Source of the DNA: Auanema rhodensis
Taxonomy: Eukaryota; Nematoda; Chromadorea; Rhabditida; Rhabditidae
Direction of reading: 5' to 3'
Assembly (NCBI GenBank): GCA_964057225.1
Contig: OZ059897.1
Span: forward strand, 9,300,001 to 9,364,000
DNA: 64,000 nucleotides
The stretch's first letter is position 1. Every line of letters begins with the position of its first letter. Both the position numbers and the translations under genes were made by a program. The notes under the pieces are model-generated. The model saw only the letters and a list, made by a program, of their open reading frames with translations. It searched no databases and was not told the origin of the DNA. Shown piece after piece: positions 12,077-24,454 of the stretch.

Positions 12077-13667
12077 ATGAATAATTCCAATGATATCAGA
12101 GATGCTGATAATACTCGGAACTCTACTAGAAGTTGCCCAGAGAGGTAATTAACAATATACACATTAATTAACCTTTTATTTGAAGTTTTTCCTCGTTACC
12201 AAATAAACGGACCCAATTTCCAAGAAGATCGTTAAAGAATTTGAGAATTTCAGTTGGTAGAGACCTTCAGCCATATGTTCAAGGGTATTCCTTTTTTTAA
12301 TTTTCATATTAAACAAAAATGTGCAGAGACAGAGCTGGTTGCTTAGAAAGAATAGGAGAATGTAAAGAATTTGATGATCCATCAGTGAACAAGGTATTTC
12401 CAAAGTAATTTTTCAATTCAGCATTTAGTTTTTAGGAAATCGACGAAGAGTCTGGAATAGTCCATTCACCAGCCGGAAGTGTTCGTAGTCTTCACGTTAG
12501 GCTAGAAGAGCAAATTCACAAACATTACTATACAATAGCCTATTCGTTGGTCATAATAGCTGTGAGTTCAATAAGTTGTGAAGAAATAACTTGAATGTTT
12601 CAGTATTTAATTGGTTTTACGGAATATCTATATTTACGTCTAGTTTCATTGTTAGTTCCTGATCACACATATCATCATCCTTCTTGTGAAGGGAAAGCTA
12701 ATAGGCGAATAGGAAAAGATGGTTTTCACTACGGCGTGTCCTTAGCAGCCTTTATAGTTTTTGCTCTATTTCAACTTATTGTAAGATCTTTCTAACACAA
12801 ACGACTGCTGATTGCTAAACATTTTAGTGTTTTTTTGGCTTAACTATATCAGAAAATTGGACTGTCTGTAATTTACCACAGTCGGATGACGAAACCATTA
12901 AGATGAAGCATGATATAGCTGCTCATGTTCGCAAAATGATAGGACAAACTATATATAGAGTTTTCAGTAAGTTAAAAAAAACTTATTTTCAAAAAAAAAT
13001 CTTTACAACGTTATAACATACTGCTTTTGTTGTTATAAAGTAGAATATATAATTTGCATATACGTTAGTAATATATGAGTAACCAGTTGTTGTGTACAAA
13101 TTGTGCAACACTACATATTTATACAAAACCGTATCTTCTTGTTGTACAGGAAATTGATTGAATATCTCAATTTTTTTCTGTTTGTAAAAAACAAAGAGTG
13201 CTATGAACACTTTTATTCGATCTACAATACCACTTATAGCATGCTATGGAATATGCTCTGCTATCAACTGCGGAATTATTTTTTATATGGTTGGGATTCA
13301 GGTTTAGCTTATACAATATTCTTAATAAATTATTAAAAACTGTTGTAGGATTCCCTGGGAGATACAGTATCAACTGTGTTCTTATATATGTTTGACGCAG
13401 TTGTTATTTTGTACTTTATCGCCTTTCCCTTAACAACTGTTATATATCATCCTCAAGTTCAATGTTTTAGAGTGTGAGCTGTTAATTTTTGTTATCATAG
13501 TTTTTTAAAATTATTTTAGAGAGCCATCTATTGCTCAACTTGCTCCGAATCTTGTTCCAACTATACAAGCTCGATCTCAATCCAGTACCTTGGAAAGTAC
13601 TGTAGGTGGTTTAGAAGAATATGCACACAGCCCTCGCAGACCACACAGAACAACAACAGTAGTCTGA
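12077..13667 (+). CDS. Multi-pass membrane protein, unrecognised
   Basis: Exons read at 12077-12144, 12186-12284, 12327-12393, 12436-12561, 12604-12780, 12828-12966, 13197-13301, 13349-13473 and 13520-13667. All phases agree except between 12966 and 13197, where the frame needs an extra small exon (a 23-base candidate lies near 13040-13062) or another donor. The protein has a hydrophilic N-terminus of about 110 residues, then hydrophobic segments such as [56 protein letters not shown] and [18 protein letters not shown], and a Ser/Thr/Arg-rich cytosolic-type tail ending RPHRTTTVV. The count of membrane segments (about 5-7) would suit a nematode-specific receptor or channel-like protein, but no family motif is recognised. 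The ATG follows ttttag, and AATAAA follows the stop near 13691. Confidence 0.65.
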
Positions 13668-14563
13668 TTATGAATAATTACCTTTCCATTAATAAATTAC
13701 AACAACAAATCTTCATACTAAACTTCTTATAAATCTGTGATCTCAATAATATCAGTTCTACGTGTATTAATCTTAGTTAAAAGTATATTCATGCTTCATT
13801 AAATTGTAAATTGTTACCCAATAAACATTAAAAATTCTATATCAATTTATTTTTCGAGAATTTGATCTATCTAAGACTCAAAACTTGACCTATCAATGAT
13901 TTGTCGAATGCTACTTATATTTCCCTTAAAGTTTACTTCAAACAAATAACTGATTTAAAAGAAATAGCTTATGTTGTGAAGATTGTTATGTTCTTCTGAA
14001 TATAGATTGTGTTTGTTTAGGAAGTTCTAACATTGCATATTTGCTTATGTAGATTGCTACTTAATATTTATAGAGCTAAGAAGTTCTTCTTTGGCTTCTA
14101 ACTATATTGAACTGTATTAATATCCAACCATATATGTATGTATATGGTTAGAAGTAATTGAACTATCCAATAAGATATCACAACTTTGAAGACAGTTAAA
14201 ATTTCAAATTAATTTCTTTATGAAATTTGATTTTTTAAAACAGAATTGCAAAACTCTAAAAATATCTGGAAGAATAAGCACTTTTTTTACACCATGAAAA
14301 CTAAAATTTCATTTGTAGCTGAGAATTTATTGTTTAAATTCTTTTATGTATGTAAGGTATGTTGAAGACTTCTCATTTATAATGATTTGAGCTATGTATG
14401 GCGAAGTAGGCGTGCCAGCTTCTACAAGACAGTTTCAACGATACATACGATTTGTAAATTGAACTATCCTCAACTTGGCTCGAAATATTCACTAACATTC
14501 TAAATATTCATATTATATTTATGCTATAACTGTTATAAAATATATAATCTAAAAAATAAGATA
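13668..14563. other. Intergenic
   Basis: Contains the AATAAA of the upstream gene and a short palindromic tract near 14128-14151 (aaccatatatg / gtatatggtt). No gene seen. Confidence 0.45.
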
Positions 14564-16770
14564 ATGTATACAAAGAAATCGTATACACCATGGTCTGTAA
14601 TATGGTTGATAAATTGTATATTTGGAGCAACTTTACTTATGAATGTTTACATGATATATTACATAAAGGTATGGTCTAGTGAAAAAATATTATTTTAAAC
14701 TTCTTTTAAGGTATATTTAGATAAATTTAAAATGGACCCAGGCTGGTTAGAAAGTGTTGACTTTTCAATTTCATTTAACGTAGAAAAGGTATTTATAACA
14801 TTTAATTTACTTTCCTAAGTAAAAAATTAAACTTTTATAGTTGATACCTGATAGATTTATATTTAATCCACATCATCTTGATTACATACAGTCATTTTTA
14901 TTATTTTGGACTACATTTAATGATCCTATTCTAGGGTTCATGCAGGTATTTTCTCATTTTACTATTTTACTCATTGCTATTTAGAACTTGCTTTTTTTAT
15001 TTTTTAAATTTTAAATTAATATATTTAAGGATCTTGGCTTCTGTGGAATGAAATGGATAACAAGTCGACGAAAAGTTCTTTTATATGTCGGACCAGCTTT
15101 GTCTATATCTTTTTTAATTTTTTGGTTTCCATGGGCTATGTTAGTAAATAATTTTTCTTCCCAGTATTTAAAGTTATTTAGAGATGATGGGTTGATAGTT
15201 GCTTTTCAATTACTCTTTTGTCAGTTTTTCTTTGACGCTTTCCAAGTTCTGATTATGTCCGCATACTTCGGGCTATGTGTCGAAAAATTTCGAGGACATG
15301 AGGATCGTGTAAGAATTTTCGTTTACGGAGAAATGATTGCAGGATTGGGTGTGTTTTATTTTTCATAATTGTCAAAATTATGCTTCTATCAATGTACATA
15401 TAAAATCTAATCAAACAAATATTTTTCAGCTGGATTTGTTGTTTTACCAATTGAAACGCTAACCGACAGCCTTGAAAGATATAACGTTTTTCAAGTATTC
15501 GTTGTTGGAATTGCTTTGATATCAGGCTTTTGTATATTATTCGGTTCATGGAACCTCAAGAACACCGAAAATGAAGAAAAAGATGAGGAAGAGGAAGATT
15601 TAGTATGATCCTTAATTTTAATTTTATGAAAAAAAATATTTTTAACCTTGTAGGATGTTGAAGATATTGGCCAACATTGGAGATCTGTCGTTCAAATTTC
15701 CTGGCAAATTATAAAAGAATTTCGGTTCATATCTTTAGTCGGTTCACAGTTTTTTAAAATGCTTAGGTATGAATAATAAATATTTTTTTGTAATTTGGAA
15801 AAATTCAGATATATGGCTAACGAGCAATTTTTACTAATTTATGTGGAAATTCTCCTTGCAGACTACGGAATATTACAAAGAGGAAGTACAAAACTTGGAC
15901 TGTATTATGTTTTTGTGAGAATTCTAGGAAATGTATGTAAAGTTCAGTTTATTACATAATACAATGGAATTTTAGATTCTTTTTTTATTGTTATGGATCC
16001 CAGTTAATAAACTTGGATGTCAATGGGTCATACAAGGAATCAATTTAGTCACACTGATTAATTGCTTTGTGGCTTATATGGCAGGATCAAATAATTTCTG
16101 GTTCATAGCTATATTCATCATCATTGAAAAGTAAATTAATAAAATATAAATTTTGAAAATTTCAATTCCATTTCTGAATCAATGGAGAGTCGAGAAATAT
16201 ATTATATTGTTTTCAGTACTTTATCACGATGTGGATGGCAAGGATTCTATATGATTATATCTGGAGAAGTTATTGATGCAGATCGTGAGATTTATCATAG
16301 AAAGTAATATAAACATTTATTGTCAAGCGCAATTTAAAATTATTCAGACTTCCCTTTTCGACTATAATTTTCACTTTGAAAACTTTATTCACTAAACCGG
16401 CTGATCAATTTGCATCGGTTGTAATACTTGGAATTTTGGAAACAAGCGCCTATAATGAATTTAAAACTTATTGTTGGCCTGATTCTAATACACCGACTAT
16501 GAAAATGCATGATTTCCATCCAACAGGAGTGATGTCCATTAATGACCTGTAAGCTCATTTTGTTCCAATGCTTTTATAAAAACTAGTTTCAGCGATATAC
16601 GATGTACGAACATAAAGCAAACAGCATTTCTAGCATTAGTAATTTTACCTGCCGTGTGTGCTATATGTGAATCGTTATTCATCCTCTTAGATCAATTCAT
16701 TGTATGGAGAACAAAGCAGAATAGATATGCTGACAAATATCTATTCAAGCTCAAAAATTATTTTTTTTAA
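14564..16770 (+). CDS. Major facilitator superfamily transporter (MFSD13A/TMEM180-like)
   Basis: Predicted multi-pass solute transporter. Eleven exons (14564-14668, 14711-14788, 14841-14945, 15030-15348, 15430-15602, 15654-15766, 15809-15932, 15976-16130, 16217-16303, 16348-16548, 16593-16770) sum exactly to 545 residues. Helix 2 is followed by FNDPILGFMQDLGF, the (N)DPxxGxxxD signature of the GPH/MFS_2 branch that includes MFSD2, MFSD12 and TMEM180. A central acidic loop (NTENEEKDEEEEDLDVEDIG) separates the two halves, as is usual in MFS proteins. Length and the GWQGFYMIISGEVIDADRE segment near the C-terminal half fit a TMEM180/MFSD13A relative, but the substrate cannot be told. It converges on the minus-strand secreted-protein gene, with 175 bases between the two stops. 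Confidence 0.75.
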
Positions 16771-16945
16771 TTGTAAATATGTTGTTTTGTGTTTGCTTGT
16801 AGATAAATTGTATATAAATAATAACAAATTTAAAAGGGTCATCACTATTTTAATAATGTCAATATTTTCATTTTCATGTAGCATTATATACCAAAGAACT
16901 GAAAGATTATATTTATCTAATATTGAGATTATTCCTCAAATACAT

Positions 16946-17711
16946 CTAACAATGATAAGCCATATCGAAGTTATTAATGAGCATGTACATTGGAGCATCC
17001 TTGGAAACGATATTCCACTCATTTTCAGACATCGAGCACTTAACCAAATCAACAACCTTCTGTCCGTAAGTTTTGCTCCAATATTCCTCGAATTTTTTGA
17101 AAGTGAAACTGCTGATTTCAGATTCTTTTCCACTGGTCCTAAGATCTGTCATTGCAGCGCGATCCTGAAACATTGAATAATAAAAGTTTATACATTAGAT
17201 ATGTAACTCACTTGTGTGAGTTGTGGGTTGAAGAATTCAATGAACTTGTCAAGAGTGCGGAAAACCAAATCTCGGAGCTTGTCAACACCTCCAAGTCTGA
17301 AATAAATTAAGCTTAGTTTTTAAGAAATTAAAGAAAAAGTTTACGCTTCTGCTGCATCAGAAATGCTCTTGGTGACTTGAATTCTTTGTTCAGAAGTAAT
17401 TACTTCATCCCTCACTTTCTTGAAAAGATCTGAAACAGAAGTTAGTACATATACAAGAACGTTTTTAAGCATCTCACCAATTGCAGCAGTTTTAATGTCG
17501 ACGGTACTTTCATAGTATTGGAGAAGATCTGTGAAAATCTTGAAAGAAACCTTATTGTTTTGGAAAGATTAAGAAAAAAAACCTTTTTGAGTTGAGCATC
17601 ATCCAGGTAGGTGCTGAGATCGCTATGGATTTGGTTTGTTAACTTAGTAAGTTCTTCTTCAGTTGCACATATAGTTCCAACAAGAGCAAGAGCCAAAAGA
17701 ACAAACTTCAT
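16946..17711 (-). CDS. Secreted helical protein, unrecognised
   Basis: Five exons at 17583-17711, 17478-17538, 17345-17429, 17212-17296 and 16946-17164 join in phase to 192 residues. The N-terminus MKFVLLALALVGTICAT is a standard signal peptide. The rest is rich in Lys, Glu, Asp and Leu with amphipathic helix patterns (EEELTKLTNQIHSDLSTYL, DEVITSEQRIQVTKSISDA, GGVDKLRDLVFRTLDKFIEF). Only two Cys remain in the mature part (KCSMSEN and the C-terminal HC). Codon use is less AT-rich than its neighbours, as often seen in highly expressed genes. The layout resembles small nematode secreted lipid-binding or excretory-secretory proteins, but no family motif is recognised. Confidence 0.7.
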
Positions 17712-18162
17712 TATCTGAAAATATTACTACTATTTTGTTTATTTTATTTAACGAAGCCGATAAAATATTAAAATAACAGTTAGGCAAATAAATGAAGAAC
17801 TAGAACTGGTATATCATCTAGACACAAATATTCTTTTATATATGTATCAGGTGTTCAGTTAATCTACTTTAATTGGGAACAAGAAAGCTTTACAGTTAGT
17901 TTTAATCTTCCTTCATTAATACATATAGAATGATCATTTAGATATTATGTTTTTATTTCTAATCCAAATCTCTTTATTTTCAATGAAATTATTTCATATC
18001 TAATTTAGTAATTCCTGTTTCCCTTCTTTAATATCATCTTTTTTTCAACAGAATATTATAAAACGTTTTCCTATAATCAACTATATTTTATTGAATTTAT
18101 ATATGAATATATTGAAATCGAAGTTTATATATCAATAAAATGTTTAAATTATGGAAAAATGT
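17712..18162. other. Intergenic, likely promoter region of the secreted-protein gene
   Basis: AT-rich DNA upstream of the minus-strand start at 17711. No element is singled out with confidence. Confidence 0.35.
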
Positions 18163-18788
18163 TTATTTTTTAGTTCCTACAGTACGAGGACGAAGTTGTC
18201 TCATTGGAACGTCTTTTTCAATCTTACTATAATATATTGGATATACATCTAGAAAAAAAGTTCTAAAAACCTATTAGTAGTTTTTCCTTTTTCAATTTTC
18301 AATTCGTCTTCTCTAGTAGGATTACTGAAATCAATTCATATGATCGCAAGCTACATAATAGTCATCTTACCAAGAGTTTGGTTTTGTTTTTACTTTGTTT
18401 TCATTTTTCAAACTGGAAGTCCTGAATGAGAAACAGTTCAACACATCAACGTCAATAAGTTCTTACTTTTCAGATTTACAAGAATTCATGTTTTTTCGTG
18501 TTTGTCTGGAAAAAAATAACTAATGATTGAAATGAAAATGAACACCTTGCTGATATTGACACTGAACTGTTTCCAAACGATTTTCTACTTTAAACATAAG
18601 ATTGACGCTTTTATTTATTAAACTAAATAAATACCTTTGGCACTTCTGATGTGGTGATACATGGAAGGTGCGTCTATAACAATGATATATCTTCAAAGTT
18701 ATTCACATATGCTTATTTCTAACCTATTTGGTGAAGAGTTCAGCGGAACTACTTGAACATTTACAGGTTTAATAAGATTTCTGAACAT
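18163..18788 (-). CDS. Small basic protein, probable paralogue of the gene at 19061-19852
   Basis: Starts MFRNLIKPVNVQVVPLNSSP and runs through short exons separated by introns of about 35-50 bases on the minus strand. Later parts read RTFHVSPHQKCQ, RKSFGNSSVSIS, TRKNMNSCKSEK, SLKNENKVKTKPNS, a Glu/Lys-rich piece, and finally KDVPMRQLRPRTVGTKK before the stop. The join before the last exon is not solved: the apparent intron would be only 22 bases, so the true splice or frame there may differ. The protein is Arg/Lys/Ser-rich without domains. Its RTF...CQ.RKS.G core resembles the neighbour at 19061-19852, suggesting a local duplication. Confidence 0.5.
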
Positions 18789-19060
18789 GTTTTAAAAATT
18801 TTTTAATGTTCCACTATGGCTTGAAAAATTACTTCGAAATTATTTTTTCGGTTACTCTTTTCTCTATAATAGTATTTCTATTTTTCTCCCTAAATTAGAA
18901 CAATAAAATAGCTAAACTAAACCAACGACAAATGCCTTGTTTTTCTAGATTCATCATTTCGACGTTTTATGTTTTGTTGAAGAATATCTGTATTGTTAGT
19001 TATGATTTCATTTTTTTTTCTTTGGTATTCCACATGTGTACTGAAATAGGCTCAAAAAGT

Positions 19061-19852
19061 TTAGATCACCCTTCTCGTATGTAGCAACCTATATTGTACG
19101 TTATTGTTTTCTTCACAAGTTCTGCGTGTGCTCTGGGGGACAACAGTTTTTCCTCTGAAAAGATATACATTCAGTTTGATAAAACTGAAGAAAAAACCTA
19201 AGCTTAGTAATAGGTTTGTCGTTCTTCAAACTGAGAGACGAGGGGGCGACTGACCGCCCTCTGAAATGTATAATATTGAAATAAAAGTATTAGAATTCTA
19301 ACCGAAATGGAATATTAACTCTTGTGATTGGCGCATTTGATTTGCATCTATAAGATATCGATTAAAACAATGAAACATCTTCTTATATATTATATTTAAA
19401 TGACACTTTTCACAACCTGCAGTTAGAACATGTGGCTATTGAAGCATTGAATAGTTGAGTAGGAACCTCAGAACGTCCTCTAAGAAAAAGATAAATGATT
19501 AAGTTTTGATTTTACCGGGAAGGAATAGCGCGATACATTGATTTATCTCTTGAAGCTTCACGTGGTCTGAAAAAATAGTGTGGAAAAATGTATGTACATA
19601 ATCACATTGACAAGACCTAGTTACATCGTCAACACTAAAAACTTCATGGCCTATACTCTTTCTTTGACATGCTCTTCGAACAGTGAAAGTTCTATTTAGA
19701 AGTTTCTTGTCGACGCTTGAAGACGAACTATCAGGTTTTTTAAGCTTGAAAACGAGCTTCTGAGGTGGATATGTAACCATTTTATCTCCACTAATAGTTA
19801 AAGGAATTAATCTTTGAATATGGTTGTTCATATCACAGACCGGTGAAGACAT
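19061..19852 (-). CDS. Small basic protein, unrecognised
   Basis: Six exons (19617-19852, 19516-19566, 19417-19479, 19303-19347, 19198-19260, 19061-19154) join in phase to 183 residues. It begins MSSPVCDMNNHIQRLIPL and has a Lys/Ser-rich N-terminal part, the core NRTFTVRRACQRKSIGH, two similar blocks (IPSRGRSEVP and IPFRGRSVAP) and an Arg-rich end. No membrane segment or signal peptide. The composition would suit a nucleic-acid- or chromatin-associated protein, but that is a guess. It lies directly outside the left edge of the tRNA array. Confidence 0.6.
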
Positions 19853-20053
19853 ATCGATAACAACGAATGAAAACTAATCCGATACTAAAATTACGTGAAA
19901 CAATAATTTGATACTCACGCTTGACAATTTTACGCTAAACTCTTATATATGTAACATATACTACTTTAAACTTTAAATATTATTTGAGGCGCTAATCGGT
20001 CTTATGTCAGCCCTCTTTTTTTTAAATTTTTCAGCAAATGTTTACACCAGAGT

Positions 20054-20157
20054 CTTAATCTGAATATCGCGGTTTCGAGCTTAATCTGGATATCGCGGTT
20101 TCGAGCTTAATCTGGATATCGCGGTTTCGAGCTTAATCTGAATATCGCCGTTTCGAG
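20054..20157 (+). repeat. Minisatellite of a tRNA-Lys fragment, 4 x 26 bases
   Basis: Four head-to-tail units of exactly 26 bases (20054-20079, 20080-20105, 20106-20131, 20132-20157). Each is a diverged copy of the tRNA-Lys region from the anticodon through the T loop (from CTTAATCTG to TTCGAG), and caccag before the first unit matches the upstream anticodon stem. Shared changes in all units (ctg to ata in the variable loop, extra T before TTCGAG) show that the tRNA piece diverged before it was amplified. Confidence 0.9.
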
Positions 20158-20346
20158 AGAAGAGAAATGAATTTATAATCGAGATAGAACACTTCTAAGA
20201 TCTCGATCCAAAGTTTTTCTGACGGACTGAGCCATTAGAAGCCATTATTAAGAGAACTATTCTGATTTCCCCTGTTAATAGATCGAGTTCAAAATTACGT
20301 TAAGCTCTGAGCATCTAAATGATTCAATACAATATCAGAAATCACA

Positions 20347-20419
20347 GCCGGGTTAGCTCAGTCGGTAGAGCACCAGACTCTTAATCTGGCTGTCGCGGGT
20401 TCGAGCCCCGCATCGGGCT
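20347..20419 (+). tRNA. tRNA-Lys(CTT) copy 1, acceptor-stem variant
   Basis: All copies share a cloverleaf with anticodon CTT at positions 34-36, A box TAGCTCAGTCGG and B box GGTTCGAGCC. This outermost copy has C4 changed to G, making a G-G clash with base 69 in the acceptor stem, so it may be impaired. Confidence 0.85.
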
Positions 20420-20749
20420 TGAAGTTTTACCTTTTATTTGAAATTTGAAAGTTTATTTTGAAAATTCATTTCTAACCTCTTTCTGATCAGATAGAATTCT
20501 GTAGATGTAACATTGTTTCAGTTCTGAGAACTCTGTTTAAGTGTTTTCAAACTTTGTATAGATACCAAGAAAAATGAAATGAGAGAGATAGAACACTTCT
20601 AAGATCTTGATCTAAGGTTTTTCTGACGGACTGAGCCATTAGAACCAAAGATTACAAGAATTATTCTGATTTCACCTGCATAAAGATCCAGTAGAAAATT
20701 ACCTTTGCTCCGAGCATCTAAATGCTTCAATACAATATTAGAAATCACA

Positions 20750-20822
20750 GCCCGGTTAGCTCAGTCGGTAGAGCACCAGACTCTTAATCTGGCTGTCGCG
20801 GGTTGGAGCCCCGCATCGGGCT
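20750..20822 (+). tRNA. tRNA-Lys(CTT) copy 2, B-box mutant
   Basis: The invariant C56 of the T loop is G (ggttggagcc). This breaks both the B box and the D-loop/T-loop contact, so it is probably a tRNA pseudogene. Spacer type A. Confidence 0.85.
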
Positions 20823-21152
20823 TCAAGTTTTACCTTTTATTTGAAATTATAACGTTTATTTTGAAAATTCATTTCTAACCTCTTTCTGATCAGATAGAAT
20901 TCTGTGGATGTAACATTGCTTCTGCCCTTTGAACTTTGTTTAAGTGTTTTCAAACTTTGTATAGATAACAAGAAAAATAAAATGATAGAGATAGAACACT
21001 TCTAAGATCTTGATCTAAGGTTTTTCTGACGGACTGATCCATTAGAACCAAAGATTACAAGAATTATTCTGATTTCACCTGCATAAAGATCCAGTAGAAA
21101 ATTACCTTTGCTCCGAGCATCTAAATGCTTCAATACAATATTAGAAATCACA

Positions 21153-21225
21153 GCCCGGTTAGCTCAGTCGGTAGAGCACCAGACTCTTAATCTGGCTGTC
21201 GCGGGTTCGAGCCCCGCATCGGGCT
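21153..21225 (+). tRNA. tRNA-Lys(CTT) copy 3
   Basis: No difference from the array consensus seen. Spacer A, 403 bases after copy 2. Confidence 0.97.
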
Positions 21226-21555
21226 TTAAGTTTTACCTTTTATTTGAAATTATAACGTTTATTTTGAAAATTCATTTCTAACCTCTTTCTGATCAGATAG
21301 AATTCTGTGGATGTAACATTGCTTCTGCCCTTTGAACTTTGTTTAAGTGTTTTTAAACTTTGTTTAGATAACAAGAAAAATAAAATGATAGAGATAGAAC
21401 ACTTCTAAGATCTTGATCTAAGGTTTTTCTGACGGACTGATCCATTAGAACCAAAGATTACAAGAATTATTCTGATTTCACCTGCATAAAGATCCAGTAG
21501 AAAATTACCTTTGCTCCGAGCATCTAAATGCTTCAATACAATATTAGAAATCACA

Positions 21556-21628
21556 GCCCGGTTAGCTCAGTCGGTAGAGCACCAGACTCTTAATCTGGCT
21601 GTCGCGGGTTCGAGCCCCGCATCGGGCT
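21556..21628 (+). tRNA. tRNA-Lys(CTT) copy 4
   Basis: Consensus sequence. Spacer A, step 403. Confidence 0.97.
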
Positions 21629-21959
21629 TCAAGTTTTACCTTTTATTTGAAATTATAACGTTTATTTTGAAAATTCATTTCTAACCTCTTTCTGATCAGA
21701 TAGAATTCTGTGGATGTAACATTGCTTCTGCCCTTTGAACTTTGTTTAAGTGTTTTTAAACTTTGTTTAGATAACAAGAAAAATAAAATGATAGAGATAG
21801 AACACTTCTAAGATCTTGATCTAAGGTTTTTCTGACGGAATGAGCCATTAGAACCAAAGATTACAAGAATTATTCTGATTTCACCTGCATAAAGATCCAG
21901 TAGAAAATTACGTTATGCTGTGAACATCTAAATGATTCAATACAATATTAGAAATCACA

Positions 21960-22032
21960 GCCCGGTTAGCTCAGTCGGTAGAGCACCAGACTCTTAATCT
22001 GGCTGTCGCGGGTTCGAGCCCCGCATCGGGCT
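21960..22032 (+). tRNA. tRNA-Lys(CTT) copy 5
   Basis: Consensus sequence. Spacer B, step 404. Confidence 0.97.
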
Positions 22033-22363
22033 TGAAGTTTTACCTTTTATTTGAAATTATAACGTTTATTTTGAAAATTCATTCCTAACCTCTTTCTGAT
22101 CTGATAGAATTCTGTAGATGTAACATTGTTTCAGTTTTTGAAACTCTGTTTAAGTGTTTTCAAACTTTGTATAGATAACAAGAAAAATAAAATGATAGAG
22201 ATAGAACACTTCTAAGATCTTGATCTAAGGTTTTTCTGACGGACTGAGCCATTAGAACCAAAGATTACAAGAATTATTCTGATTTTACCTGCATAAAGAT
22301 TCAGTAGAAAATTACATTATGCTCTGAACATCTAAATGATTCAATACAATATTAGAAATCACA

Positions 22364-22436
22364 GCCCGGTTAGCTCAGTCGGTAGAGCACCAGACTCTTA
22401 ATCTGGCTGTCGCGGGTTCGAGCCCCGCATCGGGCT
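22364..22436 (+). tRNA. tRNA-Lys(CTT) copy 6
   Basis: Consensus sequence. C-like spacer with acattatgctctg, step 404. Confidence 0.97.
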
Positions 22437-22767
22437 TGAAGTTTTACCTTTTATTTGAAATTATAACGTTTATTTTGAAAATTCATTTCTAACCTCTTTC
22501 TGATCAGATAGAATTCTGTGGATGTAACATTGCTTCTGCCCTTTGAACTTTGTTTAAGTGTTTTTAAACTTTGTTTAGATAACAAGAAAAATAAAATGAT
22601 AGAGATAGAACACTTCTAAGATCTTGATCTAAGGTTTTTCTGACGGAATGAGCCATTAGAACCAAAGATTACAAGAATTATTCTGATTTCACCTGCATAA
22701 AGATCCAGTAGAAAATTACGTTATGCTGTGAACATCTAAATGATTCAATACAATATTAGAAATCACA

Positions 22768-22840
22768 GCCCGGTTAGCTCAGTCGGTAGAGCACCAGACT
22801 CTTAATCTGGCTGTCGCGGGTTCGAGCCCCGCATCGGGCT
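22768..22840 (+). tRNA. tRNA-Lys(CTT) copy 7
   Basis: Consensus sequence. Spacer B, step 404. Confidence 0.97.
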
Positions 22841-23170
22841 TGAAGTTTTACCTTTTATTTGAAATTATAACGTTTATTTTGAAAATTCATTCCTAACCTC
22901 TTTCTGATCTGATAGAATTCTGTAGATGTAACATTGTTTCAGTTTTTGAAACTCTGTTTAAGTGTTTTCAAACTTTGTATAGATAACAAGAAAAATAAAA
23001 TGATAGAGATAGAACACTTCTAAGATCTTGATCTAAGGTTTTTCTGACGGACTGATCCATTAGAACCAAAGATTACAAGAATTATTCTGATTTCACCTGC
23101 ATAAAGATCCAGTAGAAAATTACCTTTGCTCCGAGCATCTAAATGCTTCAATACAATATTAGAAATCACA

Positions 23171-23243
23171 GCCCGGTTAGCTCAGTCGGTAGAGCACCAG
23201 ACTCTTAATCTGGCTGTCGCGGGTTCGAGCCCCGCATCGGGCT
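23171..23243 (+). tRNA. tRNA-Lys(CTT) copy 8
   Basis: Consensus sequence. Spacer A, step 403. Confidence 0.97.
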
Positions 23244-23574
23244 TGAAGTTTTACCTTTTATTTGAAATTTGAAAGTTTATTTTGAAAATTCATTTCTAAC
23301 CTCTTTCTGATCAGATAGAATTCTGTAGATGTAACATTGTTTCAGTTTTTGAAACTCTGTTTAAGTGTTTTCAAACTTTGTATAGATAACAAGAAAAATA
23401 AAATGATAGAGATAGAACACTTCTAAGATCTTGATCTAAGGTTTTTCTGACGGACTGAGCCATTAGAACCAAAGATTACAAGAATTATTCTGATTTTACC
23501 TGCATAAAGATCCAGTAGAAAATTACGTTATGCTCTGAACATCTAAATGATTCAATACAATATTAGAAATCACA

Positions 23575-23647
23575 GCCCGGTTAGCTCAGTCGGTAGAGCA
23601 CCAGACTCTTAATCTGGCTGTCGCGGGTTCGAGCCCCGCATCGGGCT
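23575..23647 (+). tRNA. tRNA-Lys(CTT) copy 9
   Basis: Consensus sequence. Spacer C, step 404. Confidence 0.97.
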
Positions 23648-23977
23648 TTAAGTTTTACCTTTTATTTGAAATTTGAAAGTTTATTTTGAAAATTCATTCC
23701 TAACCTCTTTCTGATCTGATAGAATTCTGTAGATGTAACATTGTTTCAGTTTTTGAAACTCTGTTTAAGTGTTTTCAAACTTTGTATAGATAACAAGAAA
23801 AATAAAATGATAGAGATAGAACACTTCTAAGATCTTGATCTAAGGTTTTTCTGACGGACTGATCCATTAGAACCAAAGATTACAAGAATTATTCTGATTT
23901 CACCTGCATAAAGATCCAGTAGAAAATTACCTTTGCTCCGAGCATCTAAATGCTTCAATACAATATTAGAAATCACA

Positions 23978-24050
23978 GCCCGGTTAGCTCAGTCGGTAGA
24001 GCACCAGACTCTTAATCTGGCTGTCGCGGGTTCGAGCCCCGCATCGGGCT
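23978..24050 (+). tRNA. tRNA-Lys(CTT) copy 10
   Basis: Consensus sequence. Spacer A; first member of the A-B-C higher-order repeat. Confidence 0.97.
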
Positions 24051-24381
24051 TGAAGTTTTACCTTTTATTTGAAATTTGAAAGTTTATTTTGAAAATTCAT
24101 TTCTAACCTCTTTCTGATCAGATAGAATTCTGTAGATGTAACATTGTTTCAGTTTTTGAAACTCTGTTTAAGTGTTTTCAAACTTTGTATAGATAACAAG
24201 AAAAATAAAATGATAGAGATAGAACACTTCTAAGATCTTGATCTAAGGTTTTTCTGACGGAATGAGCCATTAGAACCAAAGATTACAAGAATTATTCTGA
24301 TTTCACCTGCATAAAGATCCAGTAGAAAATTACGTTATGCTGTGAACATCTAAATGATTCAATACAATATTAGAAATCACA

Positions 24382-24454
24382 GCCCGGTTAGCTCAGTCGG
24401 TAGAGCACCAGACTCTTAATCTGGCTGTCGCGGGTTCGAGCCCCGCATCGGGCT
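24382..24454 (+). tRNA. tRNA-Lys(CTT) copy 11
   Basis: Consensus sequence. Spacer B. Confidence 0.97.

Noticed and set aside
16700..17176. 158-codon plus-strand ORF
   Set aside because: It mixes the MFS gene's last exon in another frame with antisense of the secreted-protein gene.
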